In this document: positions 1-11,000 of the stretch, in pieces
Position numbering within the stretch: the stretch's first letter is position 1
Layout of the letters: each line of letters opens with the position of its first letter
NCBI RefSeq assembly: GCF_000264905.1
Contig: NW_006763151.1
Span: forward strand, 617,643-681,642
Direction of reading: 5' to 3'
Source: Stereum hirsutum FP-91666 SS1
Lineage: Eukaryota; Basidiomycota; Agaricomycetes; Russulales; Stereaceae
Length of the DNA stretch: 64,000 nucleotides
The notes under the pieces: model-generated
Databases searched by the model: none
Seen by the model: the letters and a program-made list of their open reading frames with translations, nothing else
What the model was told of the DNA's origin: nothing
Made by a program: the position numbers and the translations under genes

Positions 1-139
1 GGGCGGATGATGTCCGCAGCGCATGTCCGAGTGCTTCGAGCAGTGAACACACGTATTTGTTGTTCGCAGAGTTCCACTTGACTTGAATATTCAGCTGTAA
101 GGTAATCATTTCGAGTTTAATGCAAAAAAATGAGATGTA

Positions 140-532
140 CAGTGTAGGCCCACTCCTTGATCCGCCACTTCGAAATTATTTATTTTCTGACCCGCCTTCA
201 CATCCTCATGCAAGGTGTTTGCTTTGGGGTTCGAAATGTTCTTAAGGGCCCTCAGGATAAAATCCACAAAGCTCCTAAGGCAAATATGCACTTTCTGGAG
301 ACCAAACAGTGATGTGGCACCCGATCGCCACAAAAGTCACTCCTTGATCCAACCCCACCCCGCACGATTCCCCCCTTACAATAGTGGCACATGTTGGTTT
401 ATATACTGGACATGACCTCAAATATTGATAATTGACAGTATTCATGCTCGAGCTCCAAGGTGGACGAGCTGTGAGCAGCACATTTGCAGTGGATCAAGGA
501 CCGGGGTCGGATCAAGGAGTGGGCCTACACTG
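140..532. mobile_element. Short TA-flanked inverted-repeat element (MITE, Tc1/mariner-like)
   Basis: A perfect 25-bp inverted repeat starting CAGTGTAGGCCCACTCC lies at 140-164 and, reversed, at 508-532. Both ends are flanked by TA (138-139 and 533-534), as expected for a Tc1/mariner-type insertion, and the CAGTG terminus suits that superfamily. The motif CACTCCTTGATCC occurs again inside at 335-347, giving subterminal repeats. No transposase-like reading frame is visible, so it would be non-autonomous. The family assignment is inferred from the terminus and the TA duplication only. Confidence 0.7.
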
Positions 533-1203
533 TATCGTAGGCGGATTACTGACCCCAGCATTCTCTGGAGCGCAATTGTCAGTTTCTACTACTGTAGATC
601 GAAGCCTTGGTGCTACTGATGGCCGGGTTGAGGCTGATACTGGTCTTGTCGGACTGTTTGGAGTGGTCGGAATTGATGCCGGTATGATTGTGTCGGGAGT
701 AGGTGGAAATAGTAGAGTTACGACTGGGACCGTTGGATCTGGGCGAGTCATTGTAATCGAGCGCGTGCCAGAGACCTGGGCGGATTTATGCAAGCTTGAA
801 GTGGAACCACCCGTCAAGCTCGATGCAGAAACACTTGAACGAAGAGGCGACGGGTGCGAGCGCGCCTCCACTGACACGCCTTCTGGAGACACTGGAGATG
901 GCTGGCGTTCCAATATGATACATTTTAAGGCCATGCGTTTGGGGTACTAAAAAGTAGACTGATGAGATGCTAACACGCACGTTGGATTTCCATAGCGCCA
1001 TCGGCACTGCCTGCACGACAGCCATTAATCCCTTTCTGATCGCTTTTCCCATACGAGAGCTCTTGACTGAAGTGTCTGCAGTCATGCGCATTAGAAAGGA
1101 GTCAATTAGAGGCTGGTTGGAGCCTCTGTGTAGTAAACATACCTCGACGGTCATGCCTGGTGCCAGGAAGTACCGAATCAGACTCTTCGGGTTGGTGACC
1201 TAG
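512..1203 (-). CDS. Possible fragment of an unrecognised coding region
   Basis: Reading leftwards, an open frame down to about 996 can be joined across a 41-nt intron-like segment (GTGCGT...TTTTAG, about 955-995) to a second open frame ending at 512. The second part is rich in Ser, Thr and Pro. Its last codons and stop lie in the right terminal repeat of the element at 140-532, so insertion may have truncated it. No start codon, domain or homologue is recognised, and alternative splices upstream are equally possible. It may be a decayed gene or a chance open frame. Confidence 0.2.
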
Positions 1204-2582
1204 GGGCAAGCAACCACTGATCAATGAACGTACAGAATGGAAAGCTGGCATCATAGTTGAATGGTTCCTCGGGTAAGAGATGGATGAGATTGTGGTGGTG
1301 TCGGATAGAGACTGGACGCCCGCTATCTCGAGGGAGAATACTGTGATGCGTATGCGTTATTTGGATCGGGCGCTACGCCAAGCGGAAGAATCGCGCGGAT
1401 CAGTAACAAAAGCGCCCTGAATTCCCTGAGTGGGAACGAGAAGCGAGTTTAGAGCACGGTCAGACACTGAACGTCACAGATCTAGTAGAGGCCCATAGCT
1501 GTGATATTTCCTCTAGTCAGCCTTATACTGCAGGTGGAATTTTCGTGTGGAATTCTTTCGCGCTTCCTATAATAACCTGGGATTCGGGGTGAAGCTTTCT
1601 CCAGTTCATAATCTCAGGAGACGCCTTTAGAATTCACCATAAGTAAAGCAGATAGGGTCATGATTGGAATCCAGGACCACGAAGTAGCTTCAAACTGGAT
1701 TGGTGGATGACGACAACCCTCCCAACACGTTGAACAAACCAGGCAGAGATTATTGATCAAAAATTTCCATACATAAATTAAGGGAACGCAAAGGCCTCAA
1801 AATTACCAATAGTAAGCAAATAATGCGTCAAATAAATGTACGACCCGACCGCACTTTTAAGGCATTCTCGCTGAAGGTGTTTGCTCGGGATTCAGACAAT
1901 CCGGTATGAGTGAGGCGACTAAGGTTAGGAGCGACGGCAATAGCAGTAGCAAGAACAGGAATGGAATTCAAGGGAAATCCCGGAATGGAAGGCGCGTACG
2001 TACGTACAATGGCGGACTAATAAGTACGTAAGTAGGATCCTGGGTGGAAGGCTGGCAGCCGAGGACCTGAGCCGGGCTTTCTCGTGCATCCATTACGTTT
2101 CCTTCTTACACTCTACATAATGAATTATATCTATGAGTAACCAGACACTTTATCAGTAGAAGTTACTGTCGATGACCCGGATCTGAAAAGTGGCCTAGAA
2201 GTGAAAAGCTTGCTGTTCTATGGTTTCCTCTCATGCTGGCACCACAGAATTTTTACTATATGCTCGGGTTGTTTATCCTAGCACATATGCTAACTTCTGT
2301 ATGGAGCGAGTGAGTGTATGAGGAGAAACAAATCAAAAGGTGTCGAAAGCGGTCCGTTCGACTTCCGCGCCAATTTGGCACGGCAAAATCGTGCTCGTCA
2401 CCGGCAGTGACGTTGAGCCACATTTTTTCTCTCAAAAGATTTACGAATTTAATAGCCTTTCTCAAGTGTGGGAGACTAATGGACTGGTATATGATATAGC
2501 GAGAGATCTTGCAGACAGTTTCGGTGGCCATGAGATGGCCAATAAGTATGCCGCATATCGTCTTTTCATGACAACCGAATGA
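1204..2582. other. Intergenic stretch with no recognisable gene
   Basis: Only short open frames without splice-supported continuation are present. A small alternating GTAC run occurs near 1996-2008. I see no RNA gene or repeat pair here. Confidence 0.4.
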
Positions 2583-2585
2583 ATA

Positions 2586-3013
2586 CTGTACTTTTCAACG
2601 CAGATGTTCATGTCCCCTGTCCCAGGGGGGTCATGAACGAACCTCCTTCATGGGACAGTCCCACCCTCCGGACCACCTGTGAACCTGAAAATGGGACATG
2701 TGGTAAAACAATCGAAAATATAATATTTTCGTGCATTCTCTTCTCACTTGTTTTAAATGCTCTTTTTCACCCAGAATATATATATGTTATCACTTCAGAG
2801 CAATAGGAGGTAAAAAGTGACACTCCTACTGTTAAACTACCTTTTTGAGACCCGGAAGGAGAGCCAAAGCAATTGAAAACCCAAGAGAGTCGCGACGGGA
2901 AAGGAACATGGTCCCATGTCCCAAGCCGGTCGTGAACCGGGACACGAACGAATTATGTCATCACGGCAAACTCCGAGGGGCGGTGGCGTGAACATCTGCG
3001 TTGAAAAGTACAG
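2586..3013. mobile_element. Second TA-flanked inverted-repeat element (MITE)
   Basis: An inverted repeat starting CTGTACTTTTCAACGCAGAT covers 2586-2610 and its reverse complement 2989-3013. Both copies are bordered by TA (2584-2585, 3014-3015), giving a 428-bp element with a TA target duplication. Inside, variants of ATGGGACA and TCATGAACGAAC recur near both ends as subterminal repeats. The terminal sequence differs from the element at 140-532, so this is another family. It holds no plausible transposase. Confidence 0.7.
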
Positions 3014-3016
3014 TAT

Positions 3017-4115
3017 CAGGATATGGAGGTCACATCATTCCACAAATATTAGGGTAAGTATATAGATGCAAAATATCACATTATGGGTACTTTCTGTATG
3101 CTATGATCTACTTAGTAATCACGGTTCTGAAATCGGTGGACAAGGGCAGTATGGCTCCTTTCAGCGTGCTTTGTGCCACCCGTATCGGCAACGAAACTAG
3201 ATCTATATTTTGGAGTAACTGTGTTCAAACTGACGCCTGGCAGAGGTGTTTAAGTATATCAGTCAGGGGTAAAAGTGCCACACAAATACCCTCCTTCGAC
3301 ATCTCATCGTTTCCCGAACCGAAGCAGCCCACAAGATGGGTTTCAGGACTGATAAGATCTAAATCAGCAAAAGATTTCATTGAAGACCCAAGTCGCCAGC
3401 TTCTACGCCTGTCCAGCTTCCCAGTGGGCCACAGTCGGTGTCGCGAAACAACACTTTCCTCGGAACGAACGCCTCACGCTATAAAATCATCTAAAATCAT
3501 AAACACAACACCGGAATCATCCATTCGTACTCGAGCACTTCAACTTCAACTTGTTCATATGTACATAGCATACGAGGCATATTTGTATAAGTAGGCGTGA
3601 CTATGCATGGCTACCACTTCACGAAAGGTCCTCAACCAAACCGCGAACTGTACACAACGTCAACGAGATTCGAAGAGAAATTAAGACTAAGGCAAGAGGC
3701 GAGAAGTTCGAACGTTCAAAGCGTTCAGAGAGGTAAGACAGGTGGATGGAAAGAAAAATAAAGTGAAGGAGTGAGCAGTGAACGAGGACTGAGTCGCGGA
3801 GTCCTGGAGTCGACGTATTTCGGAGCTTAAGCAGAGCGGGGAAGACGGCGACGGATTATTGTTTGTATGTATGCGCAACTGCGACTGCGACGACGTATCG
3901 AAAGAAAAGAGGGTGGAATACAAGAACGAAACGAAACGAAACGAAGCAATAAGGCAAGAAAAAGCGACGAACAAACGAACAAACAGGCGTACGGGCATAG
4001 AACAGAACTGTCACACATTTCGACATGACCACGATCACGAGCAAAGAGAGGGGGGAACGAGCAGAAGCGAACAGGGTTGCGTCCAAAAGGACGTATTTCC
4101 CCCATCCGCACTGAC
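3017..4115. other. Intergenic stretch downstream of the velvet gene
   Basis: It contains a 163-codon open frame on the plus strand (3103-3594) with no recognisable motif, and purine-rich sequence (3660-4080) that may be 3' untranslated sequence of the minus-strand velvet gene. I do not call a gene here. Confidence 0.35.
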
Positions 4116-7100
4116 TTACTCAACCCTCTCCGTCAACTGTCCAATACTCAACCTCCTCTTCCTCTTCTCCCTCTCCCTATCTCCCCCTCCCTCTCCCTCA
4201 TCCCCCCTCGCTCTCGCCCTCCTCCTCGACTCTCCTCCCCCTCCACTCCCTCCCCCTCCACTCCCGTCCTTCTCGCCCCGTCCCCCCGCATCCCTCCCAT
4301 CCCCCCTCAACGGCGGCAAATGCAACTTCCCATCCTGTCCCCCCGGCCCCCCATTCGCACCCGGGCCACCCACACTCGCCCCCCCACTCCCATTCGCACT
4401 ACCACCCCACTGTTGAGGAGGCGGCGGCGGCGGCGGCGGTCCTCCCTGCTGCACCGGAACCTGCTGTTGCTGCTGCTGACCAGGTTGTGGCGGCGGCGGC
4501 CCATTCGCATACGTCGGATACCCCCACGATCCCTGTGGTTGTTGTTGTTGCTGCTGCTGATGCACCGGCGTCTGTCCCCCACCTCCATTACCTCCCGAAG
4601 GCGGCCCTGGCGGCGGCGGTCCTCCCTGTTGCTGAGGAGGCGGATAATACCCCCTCCCATAATATCCCTCCGGGCCCGGTGCCCTGCCATATTCCTGTCC
4701 AGGCGGCGGAGGCGGCGGCGGCCCACCCTGCGGCCCTGGTGGTCCTCTATTATACGCATCGGGCCTATAGGCCTCCCTATACGGACTATTATCCTGTTGC
4801 GGGGGCTGCTGAGGCGCCTGTTGAGGCGGCGGCGGTCCTTGTTGTTGAGGTGGCAAAGGCGGCTGCTGCTGCCTATAATACGGATGATCTCTATAATCAT
4901 GCGGACCCTGCGGCGGCAGCTGATGATGCTGATAATGCCCATACGGCGCCCCAGCAGGCTGTGGAGGCGTCGAATATCCCGTAGGGGGGCCAGGCGGCGG
5001 TGGCCTTCCTCCTCCCGGCGCAGACCCAGGCGGCGGAGGCGGAGGCGGCGGTCCAGACTGATAATACGGACTCGCCTGTGCAGGCGGGGGTGGCTGCTGC
5101 AATGGCGGCGGACCCGCGCTTCCTCTCCCTCCGGCCGAACCAGGCGGAGGTGGAGGAGGCGGCGCGCTCCCGTTCGTGGGCGTCGTGTTCGCACCGGCGG
5201 GATACGTCGCAGGACTGCTCGTCGGAGGCGTCTGGGGCGGCGGGCCTTGGCCTACAGCCACAGGGACCGGAACCGGAACTCCAGGGGGCGGGGGCGGACC
5301 AGGGACAGGACCGGGTGCGGGCGGTGGGGCGTATTGGGCGTAGTACGGCGAGTATTGGACTGGCTGTTGATGTTGTGGCGGCGGCGGTCCATACGGGTTA
5401 TATTCCGCCGGAGAGTATCGAGGGGCTTGGTGCTGAGCGTGCGGTGGTGGAGGCCCGTATTGATGGTGCGGAGGAGGATGGGAATAGTGCGGATCGTAGG
5501 AAGGTTGGGGAGGGGGTGGCGCCGGAGCCCAGCTCGTGTAGTACGGGTGTGGGGGAGGCGCAACGGGATGCTGGGGAGGCGGAGGCTGGTGCTGATGTTG
5601 AGGAGGAGGAGCATAAGCAGCGTGCGTCGGAGGAGGCGCAGAATAATGAGGTGGAGGGGGCGCTTGTTGGTGTTGATGCTGTGGCGGCGGAGGCGGAGGA
5701 GGATGAGTCGGGGTCGCAGAATGAGCATGCGGTGGCGGCGCGACAACTCCTGGAGGCGGAGGAGCAGGTTCGTACCCAGGGTGCGGGTGATGCTGGTACG
5801 GCGTCGGCGCAGCACTATGCGTCGGAGGGGGCGGAGGGGGAGGAATAGTCCTGTGCTGTTGATCATACCCTCCCGGTGCTCCACCCGGATTCCCTCCCAA
5901 AGCCGGATCGATGTTCCAATCCGCAGCCGGAGCATGTCCATGCATAGTAGAACCAGGAGGCGGAGGGGGAGGAATCTGATCGTCCACCCTCGGTCTCTTC
6001 GATTCTCCACCTCTCTCGTCGTCCCGAGCGCTCCTCTTCCTGCTCCCACTCCTATCCACGCTATGTCCGCCGTCGCTGTCTACCTCGGGCGGCGGTGGCT
6101 CGTGACGATGATGATCGTCGTTGTCCACGATGGGCACCGGAGTGGGAAGTTGCTGGGGGTGAGGAATGGCGGGGAAGGGACCGGCGCCGGAGCGAGGCTT
6201 GCGTTGTCTAATGTCTTTTCGGATACGAATTTTAATGCCTTGGTCGGCAAGGGAGCAGGACAACGGCGTCGATTCTGCATAATCGGCACATTGTTAGCAT
6301 GGATACAACTGAAGCGACTGAGGCGGAAGAGGACGAACCTTCCATGCCGGGAAACTTCTTTGCCGTATACACATAAAACGGAGCGGAGAATATACTCTTG
6401 CAATGATACACGTTCGACCTGCAAACGAAAAGTTATCAAGCGTCAGTATACAAAATCCACAATCAAGTAGATTATAACGAGATGCTTGCGCATGGAGTCC
6501 CTCGCTGTGCCATTGGAAAGGAGAGTTCATGTGCGACGGGATAAGATTCAGGGCAGATCAAGGCAGGACCACGAGTCAAGGCCAAACGGGATTGGTTAAA
6601 AACACCAGAGAGAGAACGGGCAAGGGCCATCCACGAGGAGGAGCGTCCATCCAGGAGTACCAGTCATTCATCCAAAGGATTAGACGGCCATGGCCAATCC
6701 ACAACGCCGGGCAACCAGTCACGTTCACGTTTGCGGACACCAAACCAACCACGGTGGAATCGAAAAACAAAAGCAAAAAAAAGAAGATGACGATGAAAAG
6801 CCGCTCATCGAGAGACGAAAATCCAGAGGGAGAGGAAAGGGATAGGATAGGGCGGGTGAGAGGTTTTGGGGAGGTGCTTACCCTACGACTTCGAACAAAC
6901 TAAGCTTCAACCTGTACGATCCTTCCTGTCTTACCGACAAATCCGGAAAGACGAAAAACCCAGCGTCGCGATTGTCGTTCTCCGAATCCTTGAGGTGATA
7001 CAGAGAAGAGACGACGGAACCGGTCGTGCATCGAGTCTTGCCGTCCTACGAAAGCAAAAGTGATGAGCATTCGAATGAATAAAATGAGAGTCTACGAGCG

Positions 7101-8032
7101 AAATCCAAGTTCGACCCGACAGATCGTCGTCCGTCTGTCATCAAACCTGAACCGAGAAACCAAAAAATGCAGATCCAAACACAATTACTGTACAACGCAA
7201 TTCGGTCCCCGGGATGCGTAACCCGACATTCTCCTTTCAGCTCCTCGAATACTGCGTGCGGGGATGACCAGGGATAACGCATTGCCGTACCCGGTGACAT
7301 GGCATATCGCCATATTCAGGCGTAGACCCGGACCCGGACCGAGAAGCCCAAAGAAACGAGCAAAAGCCAAGTGGGAGACGTATGCGGATCCCAAGGTATG
7401 CATCGAGCGACGCGTGATAGACGCGTCGAGGTGGACCGCGATGATCGTACGTCCAATACGGAACAAGCACAGGACGAAAAGCAGAGAGAATGACATACCT
7501 TCATCCAATGCAACTCGACATCCTCATCCGGCTTCGCCAAGCTCGCAAACATAAAATAATAAGGATTCTGAAGGTACGTCTGTCCGAAACCTCCCGGACC
7601 GCCCAGTGTTCCTCCCACCCCGGCCGGGGTGAGCATGCTCGCGTCGATGTGGCCGTCGTCGCTCCCGCCTGCGCCTGCGCCCACACCGGGGCCATGTCCG
7701 CCGCCCGAGTGAGGGTGAGCATGAGGGTGGGGGTGGAGGTGGTGGGGCTGGGGAGAGGGCGATTCGGAGGAGCGTTGGGGTACGCTTGGGTGGTTTGGGT
7801 TTGGGTTGTTGGAGGAGGATTTGTTTGAGCGACGGTTGTGGTCGATTACGCGGAGTTGGACGATGGGTGGGGGGTCTATTGGTCTTCTGTCGGCTGTCGT
7901 GATCGACGTTGGTGAGCATGAGATGATATTTCGCAGAAAGTGAGAAGACATACCACCGACACCGCACATACGCGCCTGCTTAGGCTGTTGACGGACGCTA
8001 AGATCATATTCGCTGGGATCGCGAAACATCAT
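4116..8032 (-). CDS. Velvet-domain regulator (VosA/VelC-like) with a very long Pro/Gln-rich tail
   Basis: Five exons: 8032-7954, 7893-7499, 7045-6882, 6418-6339 and 6274-4116. They total 2877 nt (958 aa) with consistent phases and GT-AG borders. Velvet-family blocks appear in order: [83 protein letters not shown] and [16 protein letters not shown] His/Pro/Ser-rich insert of about 80 residues splits the domain after the first third. About 690 residues of Pro, Gln, Tyr and Gly runs follow, ending in a basic stretch. Velvet proteins are fungal DNA-binding and dimerising regulators of sporulation and secondary metabolism. Introns 2 (453 nt) and 3 (463 nt) are unusually long. The start is the first of two adjacent ATGs, with an in-frame stop upstream. 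The subfamily call is tentative. Confidence 0.9.
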
Positions 8033-11000
8033 TGCGTGCAAAGCGTCGATGGGTAATTAAATAATGCAAAACACGAGTTGCGGGAGGACACAAGCGAGGA
8101 GAGAGGCAAGGGGGTGCGGGGGAGGAGAGACCAGGGGGCGGGATATAGGCGGAGGACAGTCAGAGGGAGAGGTGGGTGTTGGGTGGACAAGCGCCAGTGG
8201 GAGCGGGAGCGGGAGGGCGGTGCCAACCGGGGTCCGATTATTACGATTGATATTTGATGGGTCGCAGTTACGGTTACGGTTTGGGAATTGCGCGTGTGTA
8301 AAGTTTGGATTGGCCAGTCGTGATTATATGTGAGCACAAAAGAAAACAATGAGTCAGATATATCGAAGACGACAACGACAACGACGACAACGACGAAGAG
8401 ATGGAATGTCCACAGGGAGCACAGACAACAACAGTGAGGAAAGGGAAGAAAGGAGGGCAGAGCACCGGGACAATTCCGTGGATTTGGTGCACCGCCTCCA
8501 CCGTTTCCCCGCGCTGCCACTCCCTTTCTGCGCGAAAAAGGGAAAATTGTGAAAAAAGGGCAGAGTACTCACACGCCATCATGGAGCCTTTCCATGACAT
8601 GCTGAACGCGGTCCTCCATCGAGCTCATCGTTGTGGGCGTCGTCGTCGAGGTCGTCGTCGTTCGGAAGAAGGGGTATCAGGGGCTGTGTGCTTGGGTCGC
8701 AGGACGTGGTTCGGGGCCAGAGAAAAAAGAAGCCACGAGATGCGCAGACGGCCTGACGGCATCCCCTATTAAAATTCACACCGCTTAGTCACGCCCGCAA
8801 TCGATGGCAGTTGGGCGCCCACCAGGACCCCGGGTGCACGTTCCCACCCCCCTCCTCGGCGTGCCTTCCCCCGACTTCCATTCCTCACCGATGCGATGAG
8901 CGCCCCCACACCTCGGGTCCTCCGGAAGGCCCTCTCCCGTTCCCCATCGTCCATCAGAACTTCGGTCGTGATCTTCTTCTTTCGGCGACAATGCAGGCAT
9001 CCTGGCCTAATGAAAAACATCCGAGCTCGTTCACAAACACAACAAGCTCTCTCGTGCGCCACACAATCATATCATCGAACCCATCTTTTGTTCTCGCAAA
9101 CTTACCCTCTACATCCCCTCGCAGTTCTCACAGCTATATCCGCCTTCATCCCCCCCAAGCTCCCTCTGGCTCTCCCAGTCTCGCACTTTGGCTCTGACTC
9201 GAAGCTTCACACCACAATAAAATCTCTAGATCCCTTCCTCGTTTCCTCCTATGTCGCTTTTGGAAGGTACGAGCGAGGCGCCCGGGACGAGGAGGACGTA
9301 TACGTATGCGGCGATATCGATCGTTTTTCGGGTCATGGGCGTCTCTCCTCTCCTCTGCCATGCTCAGGAGAAGCGCCGAAGATCAAGCAGCCTCGAGCTC
9401 AGCCTGTACGTCTCCAAAAATGCTACACCTGACTTATGCATAAGCTTGCGGTTCCAATCCTGGTCACTTGTTTTCTCCGAACGGCTGGACTTGGACTTGG
9501 CGGGGAATTGAGGAATTTCGGCTGAGATATGAGGTCTGCAACTTGGTCATCCCCATTCGACTCTTCCTTCCTCGCCCAACAAAACAGAACAAGCCTTCCT
9601 CTCTCTCGCCGCATTCTGTCTGCTAACCACATGTGGCACAACCTACCGCGGCCAGTAAGTATAGCCTCGACATGAATACACTATCTGTACCTCGTCGACG
9701 TCGTTTTGGCTTCCATTCCTGGTCGTACATAATGAGTTAATGTAGCCAGATTGTGGGGTAGAACAACAAGGATCGGATAAGGTACGCAGCTAAGTTATAG
9801 AGCCCAGAGTGAGTAAGGCTTCTGGCGGCTCAGCGGACAGGAACGACGTTGGTTGGGTAAGTATGCTACTACCTGAGTCAGGATGAGGCATGCGGTGGGA
9901 GATGGGATGGATGACGATCACATTCAAGTACTTACTCAGTACTCAGTACCGTACTTACAGCCCCCGGAACGATCTGAATCTCCCTACTACTCTACGCTAG
10001 CTCTGTACGTGACTTCATGCAGACGAGTCGCCCGCTGCGCATGCACAATCCTCGCCTATCCTCAAAACCACTTCCCCTCCCCTCATACTCATCCACACTC
10101 CATACACACAATCCCACAATCCCAAATCCCTATCAGGCAACCCCGTCCCAAACCGCTCCCGAGTCCGAGGAGCCCAGTCTATCGATGCCTGCCACTCACA
10201 ACGAGGCATTGACCGGTTGACCTTCACACTAACGAGGCCGTTAATAATATTGTCCTGAGTTCGCGGGATTTGTGACTCGCACCGCTCCTGGCTCCATGAT
10301 CATGATGCATGACCACGCATCGGTATTCAGTACTCAGTACTCAGTCGCCACGCCAATTGTCTGCCTGGCTCTGAATCTGAACCAGAGCGCCACCGTAAAC
10401 TTGAACTGTCGAGGTTCGACGTCGATGCAGAGAACCAGGCCTACAATTATCTGACGCTCAGCGCTACCTATCTACATGAATTTCACACATTACTGTACCA
10501 GTGTCGATGCACACGCATATAGAAACTCCTGCCCGTCGAAGTTCCGGGGATAGGTCGCCGGTACAGACCTATGTAGACTGGCATATCTACTTACAGGTCC
10601 CACGGAGAGGGATCGGAGGGATCGTGCGGGATTGCTTTCAAGTTGGTCCCTGCTCAATATGTACATCGCTTTGGTTCTTGCTCACGCGTCATGCACAAGT
10701 ACCAGTGCTCTTATGCGTTCGTTCCACGCGCTTTTTGGAGATACGTACGTATATGTGGACTCTTTTGATGGTTCTGGATATGGCAGGTCGAGGGTTGAAT
10801 TGCTGGGTCCTCGAGTGAATCTGAAGCTCTGGGTCCGAGCCGTGGAGCCACGGTAATTGACGATCTTGATAGCTAAGACGATTCAGATTCAGATCCACAA
10901 GGAGACACACTTGCACAGGTGTAAGTCATGTAAGTTATGTGCGGTTGAGGCTGAAGCATGATGCCTCGAGGAGGGCCCGATGATTCGGTGTCCCAACTCT

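Noticed and set aside
4077..6470. 797-codon Arg-rich frame on the plus strand
   Set aside because: It is antisense to the Pro/Gln/Gly-rich last exon of the velvet gene; Pro codons read backwards give Arg/Gly. It has no domain and no splice logic.
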